A stretch of 47,830 nt of DNA. It comes from Phycisphaerales bacterium (GTDB lineage Bacteria; Planctomycetota; Phycisphaerae; Phycisphaerales; UBA1924). Positions 8,182-16,789 of the stretch are shown in pieces. Numbering within the stretch: position 1 is the stretch's first letter; every line of letters starts with the position of its first letter. The position numbers and the translations under genes were made by a program. The stretch spans positions 1-47,830 of the forward strand of contig JAPKGU010000008.1 of assembly GCA_026647565.1 (NCBI GenBank), given 5' to 3'. The notes under the pieces were generated by a model. That model searched no databases and was not told the DNA's origin. It saw only the letters and a program-made list of their open reading frames with translations.

Positions 8182-9369
8182 ATGACGACGCTCACCCCCG
8201 GCACCAAGTCCTCCGCCGTGACCCCCGCCGCATCCGGGCGCATCTTCAACTTCTCGGCCGGGCCGGGGTGCCTTCCCGAGGAGGTGCTGCGCCAGATCCA
8301 GGAAGACGTCTTCAACATCAAGGGCTCGGGCGTGGGCATCCTGGAGCACTCGCACCGGGCCAAGGTCTACGACCGGGTCCTCGCCGAGACGTTCGAGGAC
8401 TTCCGCAAGATCTGCAATCTGCCGAGCAACTACCACGTGCTCTTCATGACCGGCGGCGCGACGAGCCAGAACTTCCTCGTTCCGGCGAACCTGAAGCCGC
8501 AGGACCAGACCGCGGACTACATCACCACCGGCTACTGGGCCGAGAAGAGTCTGGAGCAGGCGAAGGTGTACGGCGCGGTGCACGAGGCCTTCACGAGCAA
8601 GGACAAGAACCACTCGTACATCCCCACCGACGAGCAGATCAGGTACTCCGCCTCGCCCGCGTACGTCCACATGTGCTCGAACAACACGATCTTCGGCACG
8701 GAGTGGCACGAGATCGCGGGGGGCAAGAACACCTGGCGCGAGCGCATCCCCAAGGTCCCCGCGGGCGTTCCGCTCGTCTGCGACATGTCCAGCGACATCT
8801 ACAGCCGCCCCGTTGACTTCACCAAGTACGGCCTGGTGTACGCGGGCGCTCAGAAGAATCTCGGCGCCGCCGGCACCACGGTCGTCGTCATCCGCGACGA
8901 CCTTGCCTCAAAGAAGGTCCGCGAGCTCCCCTGGATGCTCAAGTACGAGACCTTCGCCAAGGATGAGAGCCGCCCGAACACGCCGCCGGTCTTCGCGATC
9001 TACGTCTGCGGCCTCGTCTTCAAGTGGATCCTGGCGCAGGCGCAGGGTGGCAGGCACTGTCTCGAGGTCATCCACGAGCGCAACATCAGGAAGGCCGGGC
9101 TGGTCTACGACGCGATCGACACCTCCGGCGGCTTCTGGAAGGGATGTGCCCATCCCCACGCTCGCAGTCTCATGAACGTCACCTTCAAGGCCCCGACCCC
9201 CGAGCTGGACGACAAGTTCTGCAAGGAGTCGACCGCCGCGGGACTCGACGCGATGAAGGGGCACCGCTCGGCGGGCGGCATGCGCGCCAGCATGTACAAC
9301 GCGATGCCCGAGGCAGGGTGCAAGGCGCTCGCCGACTTCATGCGCGACTTCGCCAAGAAGAACGGCTGA
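8182..9369 (+). CDS. serC: Phosphoserine aminotransferase
   Basis: A 395-residue PLP enzyme converting 3-phosphohydroxypyruvate and glutamate to phosphoserine and 2-oxoglutarate in serine synthesis (also used in PLP synthesis in some bacteria). Family signatures are FNFSAGPGCLPEEVLRQ near the N-terminus, MTGGATSQNF, and the PLP lysine in YAGAQKNLGAAG. The end region carries GHRSAGGMRASMYNAMP, the phosphate-binding and C-terminal motif of SerC. ATG 8182 has GGAG nine bases upstream; an ATG at 8158 is in frame but lacks a better site. The gene is divergent from gspE and followed after 19 bases by a small membrane protein gene. Confidence 0.95.
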   Translation: MTTLTPGTKSSAVTPAASGRIFNFSAGPGCLPEEVLRQIQEDVFNIKGSGVGILEHSHRAKVYDRVLAETFEDFRKICNLPSNYHVLFMTGGATSQNFLVPANLKPQDQTADYITTGYWAEKSLEQAKVYGAVHEAFTSKDKNHSYIPTDEQIRYSASPAYVHMCSNNTIFGTEWHEIAGGKNTWRERIPKVPAGVPLVCDMSSDIYSRPVDFTKYGLVYAGAQKNLGAAGTTVVVIRDDLASKKVRELPWMLKYETFAKDESRPNTPPVFAIYVCGLVFKWILAQAQGGRHCLEVIHERNIRKAGLVYDAIDTSGGFWKGCAHPHARSLMNVTFKAPTPELDDKFCKESTAAGLDAMKGHRSAGGMRASMYNAMPEAGCKALADFMRDFAKKNG

Positions 9370-9388
9370 GACCCGGAGGCCGCGACGC

Positions 9389-9670
9389 ATGTCCACGTTC
9401 GACCGCACACGTCCCGGCGTCGTCCTCGGGCTTGTCTGCGCCGGCTTCGCGCTCGGCTCGCTCTGGATGCTGGTCGACGGCGTGCGCACCGGCGCCTGGC
9501 TGCAATCGGCGGCGGCGCTCCTCTCGCTCCCCTTCTTCCTCGTCGGCGCCGTCGGTGGTCTGCTCGGCCCCGATCGGCTCCCGGAGAAGAGCATGGCGGA
9601 ACTCGTGGGCTGGCCGATGGTCGAACGCGCGCTGAATCGACCGATTCGCGAGTGGTTCACGCCCCGCTGA
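9389..9670 (+). CDS. Small membrane protein of unknown function
   Basis: A 93-residue protein with two hydrophobic segments (about residues 10-30 and 38-60) joined by a short loop, then a basic/amphipathic tail ending REWFTPR. GGAGG lies ten bases before the ATG. It probably shares a transcript with serC. The last 14 bases overlap the end of the convergent glycosyltransferase gene. I do not recognise a family; membrane location is the only inference. Confidence 0.65.
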   Translation: MSTFDRTRPGVVLGLVCAGFALGSLWMLVDGVRTGAWLQSAAALLSLPFFLVGAVGGLLGPDRLPEKSMAELVGWPMVERALNRPIREWFTPR

Positions 9671-10745
9671 GCGCCGACCTGACCCGCGCGGCAACCTCGT
9701 CCACCGAGATCCGCTCCATCATCGCTCGCCCGGCCTGGTCGTCCTTGTGATCCAGGACCTCGCCCGGCTGGACGTGCTGGATCACGTCGCGCTCGCGCCG
9801 ATACGGCCCGACCCGCGCGATCGAGGTCGGCCCGTAGAGCGCGACCATCGGACGCTCGAATCCGACCGCCATGTGGATGGCCGCGGAATCGTTGGCAACG
9901 ACGACCGCCGCCCGCTCAACGACGGCCATCAGCTCCCCGACGCTTGTCTTCCCGATCAGGTCGAGCACGCGTTCATCCCGCGACGCCAGCTCGAGCAGGG
10001 GTCCGCACTGCTCTCGCTCGGACCTTGCGCCGACGATCGCGACACGTTCCATCCCCATCGCGAGCATCCGCTCGGCGAGTGCCGCGAACCGCTCCGCCGG
10101 CCATCGCTTCCCCGCCCATCGGCTGGTCGGCGCGAGCACGGCGGTTTGCGAAGCTCCGAGCGTCTGCGCCGCCCATTGCTTCCACGCCGGGAGCGAATAG
10201 AGACGCATGTCCGCGTCCGGCCTCACGCCCGCCCGCTCGACCAGCGCGAGCATGCGATCGACGGCGTGGACCTCGCGATCGACGCGGTGCCGCTCGTTGC
10301 ATCCGAGCCACCCGAGTTCCTGCGCGTTCGCGTAACCCACCCGGCGCGGCGCCCCCGTCGCGAGCGCAAGCATCCCGCTGCGGAACAGCCCCTGTGCATC
10401 GACGACCATCTCGTACCGGCGCGCCCTGAGGCACTCCAGAAACTCCATCGTGCTCTCCAGCCGGATCCGCTTCAGGTCCTTGCCCAGTCTCCCTCGCTCG
10501 AAGGGCACCACGCCCGACAACGCCGGGTGCCCCACCACCGCGTCCGCGAACGTGTCCTGCACCAGCCAGTCGATCCGGGCCCCGGGAAACGCGCCGCGCA
10601 GCGACACCAGAACCGGGACCGAGCGGCAGACATCGCCCAGCGCACTCGGCCGGATGATCAGAATCGACTTGGGCGCTGCGTCGCTCTGCAAGAATCGCTG
10701 TCCATCGGCCCGCCAACCGATCCCCCGTGAAAGTGGGCCGACCAC
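9657..10745 (-). CDS. Glycosyltransferase family 9 (heptosyltransferase-like)
   Basis: A cytoplasmic GT-B glycosyltransferase of the WaaC/WaaF/WaaQ kind, likely adding a sugar to the lipopolysaccharide core from an ADP-activated donor. Family features: SILIIRPSALGDVCRSVPVL near the start, LAPTSRWAGKRWPAERF in the middle, and the donor-site motif VVANDSAAIHMAVGFERPMV followed by ALYGPTS. The 5' end is uncertain: GTG 10745 gives 362 residues with an atypical 26-residue prefix, whereas TTG 10691 would start just before the conserved domain. It is divergent from the exported protein at 10848. Exact sugar and acceptor cannot be inferred. Confidence 0.87.
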   Translation of the reverse strand: MVGPLSRGIGWRADGQRFLQSDAAPKSILIIRPSALGDVCRSVPVLVSLRGAFPGARIDWLVQDTFADAVVGHPALSGVVPFERGRLGKDLKRIRLESTMEFLECLRARRYEMVVDAQGLFRSGMLALATGAPRRVGYANAQELGWLGCNERHRVDREVHAVDRMLALVERAGVRPDADMRLYSLPAWKQWAAQTLGASQTAVLAPTSRWAGKRWPAERFAALAERMLAMGMERVAIVGARSEREQCGPLLELASRDERVLDLIGKTSVGELMAVVERAAVVVANDSAAIHMAVGFERPMVALYGPTSIARVGPYRRERDVIQHVQPGEVLDHKDDQAGRAMMERISVDEVAARVRSALSGA

Positions 10746-10847
10746 ACCCCCAATAGTCCACAGGGTCCGCCCTGCAAACCATCAGGGCCACGTCACGATC
10801 GGCGGGCGCCCAGAACCGCCCTTCCCAAGTCTCCAGGAGGTCCATCC

Positions 10848-12803
10848 ATGCGTCGCTCGATCATCGGAATCAGGCGTCGGTCCATCCTCGGCGCGGCGGC
10901 ACTCGCCGGCACGCTCGGCCTCGCGCCCGTCTCCCCCGGCCTGGCCCTCGCCCAGGACGCGGGGGGCGTTCAGCCCTTCATCCTCTACGAGCACGCGCCG
11001 ATGTCCGCGTGGCTCGTCGATGAGAAGGACGCCGGCGTCAAGCAGGCCCTCTCGATGATTCCGGCTCGACTCGCCGAACTCCCAGGCGAGATTCCGGACA
11101 TGCCCCCGGAGATCGAGCCGATCGTCCAGCTGGCCCTCCGGACACTGGCTCAGCCCGCGCGACTCGCGATCACGTACAACCCCGACAACGCCGCCGGAGG
11201 GTTCTTCGGCTACGGATTGACGCTCAGCGTGCAGGCGAAGGACCAGGGGCACGCAACGCAGTTGCACGGCATCCTGCACGCCGCGCTCCTCGAGAAGTTC
11301 CAGGAGGAGGGCATGCCCGCGCCCGCCGACAGCATGCGCTTCAAGGGCATGCAGGACGTGCAGTTGCCCTTCGGCCTCATCTCCTATGGACCGCGTGAGT
11401 CGAAGGACGGCTGGCGATTCGAGCTGGTCGTCGGCGCCGTCGACAATCCCGACGCGGGATTCGACCGGTTGCCCCCGGCCCCGCAGGGCATGAACCCCAT
11501 CATGCGGGGCTCGCTCCATCTCGCGGCGCTTACGCCCGGCATCAACATGGCCCGCACCATGGCGGGCAAGAACCTGCCGCCCGAGGGCGCCGAGATCATC
11601 AGCGGGCTTGAGAAGGCCGGCATCATCGGACCCGAGGCGATCGCGGTCGACTTCGTCACCGGCTACTCCGCAACGGACACGACCAGCATCGTGCGCGTCC
11701 GTGGTGCCGGCAAGTACGCCGACGAATGGCACATGACGAAGGAGCCCGTGAACGCGGCAGACCTTGCCATGGTCCCCGCCGACGCGACGATGATGTCCAT
11801 CGCCAAGGGCGACCTCTCGGGGGTGTCGGCTCTGATCGACAATCTCGCCCAGCGCGGCGTGCCCGTGAACGACTTCCTCGGTGAGTTCAAGAACCACACC
11901 GGCGTCGACCTCCGCGCCGACATCATCGACTCGATCGGCGGCACGTGGGGCGCGTACATGTCCGACTCCACCGGTGGCGGCTCGCTCGGCTCCGGCGTGA
12001 TCTTCGCGTCGCTCAAGGACCGCACCCGCGTGCTCGACGCCCACCGCAAGCTCGTCGCCACGGCCGGCAAGCACCTCGCCGAGCACGAGGAGGGCATGTA
12101 CATCCGTCCCACGATCTGGAAGTCCGGCGACGTGGAGCTCATGTCCCTCCGCTTCCCCGGCCTGCCCGTGCCCCTTGAGATCACCTATGCCGTCGCGGGC
12201 GACTGGTTCGTCGCGGGACTGACGCCACAGGCCGTCCTCGCGGCGTCGGCGCAGGCGCTGGGCAAGTCCGGCCCGGGCATAGCCTCGAACCCGACTTTCG
12301 CCGGCGCGATGCCCAAGGGACGCAACCTCGCGAGCGTCACGTTCGTCGACACGCCGAGGGCGGCGAAGGCCGGGTATCCGTTCGTCAGCATGGCCGGCTC
12401 GGCGTTCGCCAACCTGGCCCGCTCGCCGAAGGGTGACCGCGACATCGGGCTGACCGTGCCGCTCTACGCCGACTTCATGAAGAACGTGAAGCCCACCACC
12501 CAGTTCTCATACTGGGACGGCGAGGACCTCGTCACCGAGAGCCACGCCGATCGCTCCATGCTCGTCAACGTCGCGGGCGCGATGGGCAGCGGTGGCGCCT
12601 TCTGGCCCCTCCTCATCGCGATTCCCGCGATCGCCGAGAGCGCCGACCGGGGCAGCTTCGGCCTGATCCCGTGGGACACCCACCGCTCGGGCAGCGCACG
12701 CCACACCGCGCTCGCCCTCCTCGAATCGCCCGAGATGATGCTCGATCCCGTGCGGCGCAGGACCACGCTCGCGATGATCGGCCTGGTCTGGAACCTCGAC
12801 TGA
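10848..12803 (+). CDS. Large exported protein of unknown function
   Basis: A 651-residue protein with an N-terminal signal. RRRSILGAAALAGTLGLAPV looks like a Tat-type or ordinary Sec signal, with cleavage likely after ALA near residue 36. The mature part has no enzymatic motif I recognise. Its alternation of strands and helices and phrases such as LKDRTRVLDAHRKLVATAG and YAVAGDWFVAGLTPQAVLAA are reminiscent of DUF3352-like exported proteins, but I hold that loosely. A hydrophobic stretch near residue 585 (FWPLLIAIPAIAES) may be a membrane or core helix. GGAGG lies eight bases before the ATG. A strong hairpin at 12847-12870 ends the unit. Confidence 0.75.
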   Translation: MRRSIIGIRRRSILGAAALAGTLGLAPVSPGLALAQDAGGVQPFILYEHAPMSAWLVDEKDAGVKQALSMIPARLAELPGEIPDMPPEIEPIVQLALRTLAQPARLAITYNPDNAAGGFFGYGLTLSVQAKDQGHATQLHGILHAALLEKFQEEGMPAPADSMRFKGMQDVQLPFGLISYGPRESKDGWRFELVVGAVDNPDAGFDRLPPAPQGMNPIMRGSLHLAALTPGINMARTMAGKNLPPEGAEIISGLEKAGIIGPEAIAVDFVTGYSATDTTSIVRVRGAGKYADEWHMTKEPVNAADLAMVPADATMMSIAKGDLSGVSALIDNLAQRGVPVNDFLGEFKNHTGVDLRADIIDSIGGTWGAYMSDSTGGGSLGSGVIFASLKDRTRVLDAHRKLVATAGKHLAEHEEGMYIRPTIWKSGDVELMSLRFPGLPVPLEITYAVAGDWFVAGLTPQAVLAASAQALGKSGPGIASNPTFAGAMPKGRNLASVTFVDTPRAAKAGYPFVSMAGSAFANLARSPKGDRDIGLTVPLYADFMKNVKPTTQFSYWDGEDLVTESHADRSMLVNVAGAMGSGGAFWPLLIAIPAIAESADRGSFGLIPWDTHRSGSARHTALALLESPEMMLDPVRRRTTLAMIGLVWNLD

Positions 12804-12846
12804 GGGGTCCGGACGAGCAAAGCGACACTTCGCGGCTCAACACGAT

Positions 12847-12876
12847 GGGCCTCCGCACGCGCGGAGGCCCATTTCA
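12847..12876. terminator. Hairpin terminator between convergent genes
   Basis: GGGCCTCCGC (12847-12856), loop ACGC, then GCGGAGGCCC (12861-12870) form a perfect ten-pair stem followed by ATTTCATT. It lies between the convergent exported-protein gene and gspF and could stop transcription in both directions. Confidence 0.75.
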
Positions 12877-12913
12877 TTCCTTGGTCTCGACCAGTTCCGC
12901 GCTGCCGGTTCGC

Positions 12914-14101
12914 CTACCCCTCGACGCCGATCTGCGTCATCGGCAGCAGCAGACCCAGCGCCACCACCACAACGACGCCCGCGATCGCCATGAGCATCAG
13001 CGGCTCGATCAGTCGCACCACGATCCCCAGCAGCCGGTCGATCCGCTTCTCGATCGTCTCGGCCACGCTCAGGAGCACCTTCTCGAGGTTGTTCGCCGAC
13101 TCACCGACCGAGATCATCTCAACGATGTCGTCTGCGAAGAGGCCGCTCGCGGCGAGGGGCGGGGCCAGCTGCTCGCCCGCTCGCACCGCCTCGATGGCGC
13201 GATCGATGGCCTCTTCCATCAGGACGTTCCCCGCCGCCTCCTTGCTGATCGCCATGGCCTGGAGCATCGGCACGCCGTTCTCCAGCATGGTGCCGAGAAG
13301 GCGGCAGAACCTCGCCCCGGCGAGCGCCCGAACCAGCGGGCCGCCCACCGGCATGAACGTGACAAACTCCGTCGCTTTGCGCCGCACATCGGCACGCTTG
13401 GAGAGTCGCCAGGCGCCGACGCCCGCGAGCGCGAGCACCCCGAGGGTGTACGGCCCATACCCGGCCACCAGATCGCTGGTTCCGAGCACCAGGCGCGTGG
13501 GCAGGGGCAGCGTCGTCATCCGCTCAAAGACCGGCTTGAACATCGGAACGAAGACGCCGAAGACCACGCCGAGAATGATCACGCCGAACAGCACGAGCAG
13601 CACGGGGTAGATCATCGATCCGACCACCCGCCCGCGCAGCTCGGCCTGCGACAGGACGAAGCCGCCCAGGCGCGTGAAGACGCCCTCGAGGAACCCGCCC
13701 TTCTCGCCCGCCTTCACCATCGCGATGTGGATGCGGGGGAAGACGTCGGACCGCCTCGCCATCGACTCGGCCAGCTCGCCGCCCTCCGACACCGCGTCCG
13801 CCAGGTCCCGGTACACCGACGCGATCCTCGGCTGGCTCTTGCGCCCCGCGAGCAAACGCAACGACCGCATCAGCGGAACGCCCGCGTGCAGCAGATCGCC
13901 GATCTGCACGTAAGACTCGCCGAGCTTGCGGGCCGAGACCCGGCCCCGACGCGTCGATCGCTCGCGTGCCGGATTCACCGAGACCGGTGTCATGCGGCGC
14001 GACTCAAGCTCCGCGAGAACGGCCTGCTCCGACGCCGCCGACAGCATCCCGGTGATCCGCTCACCGGACGCCGAGAGCGCCGTGTACGAGAACGTGGGCA
14101 T
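12914..14101 (-). CDS. gspF: GspF/PilC-like secretion platform membrane protein
   Basis: A 395-residue polytopic inner-membrane protein on which the GspE ATPase acts. It has two homologous cytoplasmic helical domains, each with the family signature: the first around FPRIHIAMVKAGEKGGFLEG, the second around LFADDIVEMISVGESANNLE. Three membrane segments lie near 175-200, 220-245 and 365-390, the last ending LLLPMTQIGVEG. The N-terminus MPTFSYTALSASGERITGML is typical. It is 4.8 kb away from gspE, separated by unrelated genes on both strands, so it is a detached part of the same system or serves a second pseudopilus. Confidence 0.93.
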   Translation of the reverse strand: MPTFSYTALSASGERITGMLSAASEQAVLAELESRRMTPVSVNPARERSTRRGRVSARKLGESYVQIGDLLHAGVPLMRSLRLLAGRKSQPRIASVYRDLADAVSEGGELAESMARRSDVFPRIHIAMVKAGEKGGFLEGVFTRLGGFVLSQAELRGRVVGSMIYPVLLVLFGVIILGVVFGVFVPMFKPVFERMTTLPLPTRLVLGTSDLVAGYGPYTLGVLALAGVGAWRLSKRADVRRKATEFVTFMPVGGPLVRALAGARFCRLLGTMLENGVPMLQAMAISKEAAGNVLMEEAIDRAIEAVRAGEQLAPPLAASGLFADDIVEMISVGESANNLEKVLLSVAETIEKRIDRLLGIVVRLIEPLMLMAIAGVVVVVALGLLLPMTQIGVEG

Positions 14102-14129
14102 GCCGGGGTGCGCCAGGGAGCCGGGAGCG

Positions 14130-14729
14130 TCACTTGCTCGCGAGCAACTCGTCGATCTTAGCGATGACCTCGTCCGCGTCGGGCTTCACCCTCGGATTGA
14201 ATCTCGCGACGACGTTTCCGCTCCGGTCCACAAGGAACTTGGTGAAGTTCCACTCCGGCTCGCCCCCGAGCGGCGGCGCCAGCGCCGTCAGTTGCTTGTA
14301 CAGGTCGCACGCGTCCTTGCCCTTCACCGAGACCTTCTCGAACATCGGGAACGTCACGCCGTACTCGCTCTTGCAGAACGCCGCGATCTCCTCGCTGGTC
14401 CCCGGCTCCTGCCCCATGAAGTTGTTGGCCGGGAAGCCGAGCACCACGAACCCCGCGTCCTTCTTCGACTCGTACAGCTCCTCGAGCTGCTCGTACTGCT
14501 TCGTCAGCCCGCACTTGCTCGCAACGTTCACGATCAGCACGACCTTGCCCTTGTACGTCTCGAGCGACTCGCTCGTGCCGTCGAGCCGGTTCATCGTGTA
14601 TCCGAGCACATAGGGCGAGGCCGGCTCGGCGACCGCGTCGGGCCCGCCCCGCCTGCTGGTCAGACCGAGCGCCGCAGGAATCGCCACGAGTGCCGCGAGC
14701 AGGCCGCCGACCTTTGTCCGCTTTGACAT
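14130..14729 (-). CDS. Exported glutathione peroxidase-family thiol peroxidase
   Basis: A 199-residue thioredoxin-fold peroxidase reducing hydroperoxides, with thioredoxin or another thiol as likely reductant. The catalytic set is visible: Cys73 in VNVASKCGLTKQY (Cys in place of selenocysteine), Gln107 in FPANNFMGQEPGT, and Trp160/Asn161 in EWNFTKF. A hydrophobic N-terminal segment (residues 7-24) after MSKRTK suggests export or a membrane anchor, unusual for a family that is mostly cytoplasmic. AAGGAG precedes the ATG. The gene follows gspF by 28 bases upstream on the same strand; no functional link is evident. Confidence 0.9.
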   Translation of the reverse strand: MSKRTKVGGLLAALVAIPAALGLTSRRGGPDAVAEPASPYVLGYTMNRLDGTSESLETYKGKVVLIVNVASKCGLTKQYEQLEELYESKKDAGFVVLGFPANNFMGQEPGTSEEIAAFCKSEYGVTFPMFEKVSVKGKDACDLYKQLTALAPPLGGEPEWNFTKFLVDRSGNVVARFNPRVKPDADEVIAKIDELLASK

Positions 14730-14810
14730 GATTCGTTCTCCTTGGCGTTGCGATCCGAAACGCCTTCGGCGTCGGCATCGACACGACCGAATCGACCCCT
14801 ATCGTACCTC

Positions 14811-15626
14811 GTGATCACCCTCCGACGCACGGTGCGCCTGGCGATCGATCCCACGAACGCGTGCGGGCCTTTCCCCGACATTCGGACCGACGCCAACGGG
14901 TTCGGAGGCCGCCCCTCGATCGATGCATGGGGTGCGTACTTCGAGATCGAACTCGCCTGCCGGGGCGAAGCGGACCCCCAGACCGGGTATCTCATCAACA
15001 TCAAGGACATCGACGAGGCCGTGCGCCGCACCGCCCTCCCGATCCTCCGGTCGGCCGCGGCGGAGCGCCGCCACCCCGTCGCGGTCCTCCCCCACCTCCT
15101 CCGCGCCGCCGAGGCCGCAGTCCCGCGACCCGTCCTCTCCCTCGCCCTCCGTATCACGCCGACCCACGCCATCCACGCGGAGACGCACATGCCCGGACGC
15201 GCCATCCTCACGCAGCGTTTCGAGTTCGCCGCGGCACACCGGCTGCACAGCCCGACCCTGAGCGACGAGGAGAACCGCCTCGTCTTCGGCAAGTGCAACA
15301 ACCCGGCCGGGCACGGGCACAACTATGTCATCGAGCCGCGCGTGGAGATCGGCGTGCGCGACGATGGCGGCTCGATGTCCCTGCGCGAACTCGAAGCGAT
15401 CGTCTCACGCTCGCTGATCGAGCCGTTCGACCACAAGCACCTGAACGTCGACACCGCGGAGTTTCGCGACGGATCCGGGCTGAATCCGACGGTCGAGAAC
15501 ATCGCCCGTGTCTTCTACCGCCTCCTCGCGCCGGAGATCGCCCGTGCCGGGAGCGACGCTCGTCTGGCGAGCATCAAGGTCTGGGAGACCGATCGAACCA
15601 GCGCCGAGTACGGCGAGCCCGCCTGA
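14811..15626 (+). CDS. Tandem 6-pyruvoyl/6-carboxy-tetrahydropterin synthase
   Basis: A 271-residue protein with two T-fold domains. The C-terminal one (about 130-270) is catalytically complete: zinc ligands His143 (AAAHRL), His168 and His170 (GHGHNY), active-site Cys162, DHKHLN at 207-212 and Glu259 in VWETD. The N-terminal half (about 1-125) has the PTPS-like strand pattern (FEIELACRGEADPQTGYLIN) but lacks the zinc histidines, so it is probably structural. The family makes tetrahydropterins, queuosine precursors or folate intermediates; the sequence does not decide. The start is probably GTG 14811; the open frame continues to 14742 but without similarity. Confidence 0.85.
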   Translation: MITLRRTVRLAIDPTNACGPFPDIRTDANGFGGRPSIDAWGAYFEIELACRGEADPQTGYLINIKDIDEAVRRTALPILRSAAAERRHPVAVLPHLLRAAEAAVPRPVLSLALRITPTHAIHAETHMPGRAILTQRFEFAAAHRLHSPTLSDEENRLVFGKCNNPAGHGHNYVIEPRVEIGVRDDGGSMSLRELEAIVSRSLIEPFDHKHLNVDTAEFRDGSGLNPTVENIARVFYRLLAPEIARAGSDARLASIKVWETDRTSAEYGEPA

Positions 15627-15665
15627 CCTTCCGCGCGGGCATCGGACGCTTCGGAAAGGCGCGAA

Positions 15666-15703
15666 GGGCCTGGCGCACGATCGCTCGCGCGCCAGGCCCG
15701 ACG
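15666..15703. terminator. Hairpin terminator between convergent genes
   Basis: GGGCCTGGCGC (15666-15676) and GCGCCAGGCCC (15689-15699) form an 11-pair stem with a 12-base loop between the convergent pterin synthase and B12-domain genes. No strong T-run is present, so termination may be weak or Rho-assisted. Confidence 0.55.
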
Positions 15704-15734
15704 AGAGAAGAGAGTTCCGATTCGGCGTCGTCGC

Positions 15735-16436
15735 TCACGCGGCCTTGCGCTTCTGACCCACCGTGCGCTGGGCCGGCATCGCACGCTCGTGCGCGTCATG
15801 CACGAGCGACTCCACCAGATCCAGCGGGTTGCTCGCCCAGAGATCGGCGCCGATCTCCTCCGCAAGCCCGTCGGCGCGATTGAACACGCCGCCGCCGACG
15901 ACGATCTGCGTCTTCCTCGCGGCACCGATCTCGTTCAGCGAGTCGATGACCGAGCGGATCTCCGGCAGGTCCGAGGGGGCGCTGGCGAACATCAGCAGCA
16001 CATCCGGCTGGTTGTTGTTGACATACGACATGACCTCGTCGAACGGCACACCGCCGCCCGCGAACGTCACCTGGAACCCGGAGGACTCGAGCAGGTCCAC
16101 GGCCATCTGAGCGCCGAGGTCGTCCGCGTCCGAGGGGCCGCTCAACGCCAGGATCGTGCGCCCGGTGTTCTGGCCCGTCAGACGCAGACGCTGCGCCGCC
16201 TGGTCCGTGAGCACACGAAGCAGGCGCGTCGCAAAGTGGTACGACAGCTTGCTCAACTGGTCGGAGCGGTGCAGACGCTCGACCATCTCGTACGTCGGCC
16301 AGAAGAGGTCCGTGATCAGTGCGTGCGACGGCGCGTTCGCCCGGCTCGCCTCCGCAACGATCGCACGCGACGCCGGGCGATCACCGTTCACCAACGCCTC
16401 AAAGAACCGCTCGATCAACGCTTCCTGGCTGCTCAT
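15735..16436 (-). CDS. B12-binding-like domain protein lacking the ligand His
   Basis: A 233-residue cytoplasmic protein with the two-part layout of methionine-synthase-type B12 modules: a helical cap (about 1-90, including LFWPTYEMVERLHRSDQLSK) and a Rossmann-like B12-binding domain (about 92-215). The usual DxHxxG motif is D103-A-D105-D-L-G108, with Asp in place of the His that ligates cobalt; the later glycine motif IVVGGGVFN is kept. Such proteins are known as light or cofactor sensors and as methyltransferase subunits, but with this change it may bind a different form of cobalamin or none. It stands alone on its strand. The C-terminus is basic (GQKRKAA). Confidence 0.8.
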   Translation of the reverse strand: MSSQEALIERFFEALVNGDRPASRAIVAEASRANAPSHALITDLFWPTYEMVERLHRSDQLSKLSYHFATRLLRVLTDQAAQRLRLTGQNTGRTILALSGPSDADDLGAQMAVDLLESSGFQVTFAGGGVPFDEVMSYVNNNQPDVLLMFASAPSDLPEIRSVIDSLNEIGAARKTQIVVGGGVFNRADGLAEEIGADLWASNPLDLVESLVHDAHERAMPAQRTVGQKRKAA

Positions 16437-16789
16437 GGCTCGTCAACTCCAGTCGGATCTCGCCCTGTCTTGCGGCTCCGCCGTCATCCGGGCCATACTC
16501 GTGAGGGGCGGCTTCGATCCTCCGAACGCCGGCGTGCACACGCACCACGCGGGTTCTCTATCGAGTCTCCCGATCGCATCCGCACACACGCGACAACTTT
16601 CCTGCGAAGGCCCGACCGAACTTGCGCGGCGCCTCCCGCGTCCCATAACGCTCGCGCGAACGCCGCGTGTTCTCGGGCCTGAAAGTCCCCGGCCGCTCCC
16701 CATCACGAGGGGCGCACCGCGCGGCACCTGCGTGTCAACCCGAGTTCATTCCTCATTCGACTCCGCGGGATGCGCAACGCCCGCGCGTC
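16437..16789. other. Intergenic region without a supported gene
   Basis: A 353-base gap between ubiE and the B12-domain gene, both on the minus strand. No frame shows convincing coding character and I find no tRNA or strong hairpin. It presumably holds the promoter of the B12-domain gene, but no pair of hexamers is convincing. Confidence 0.5.
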
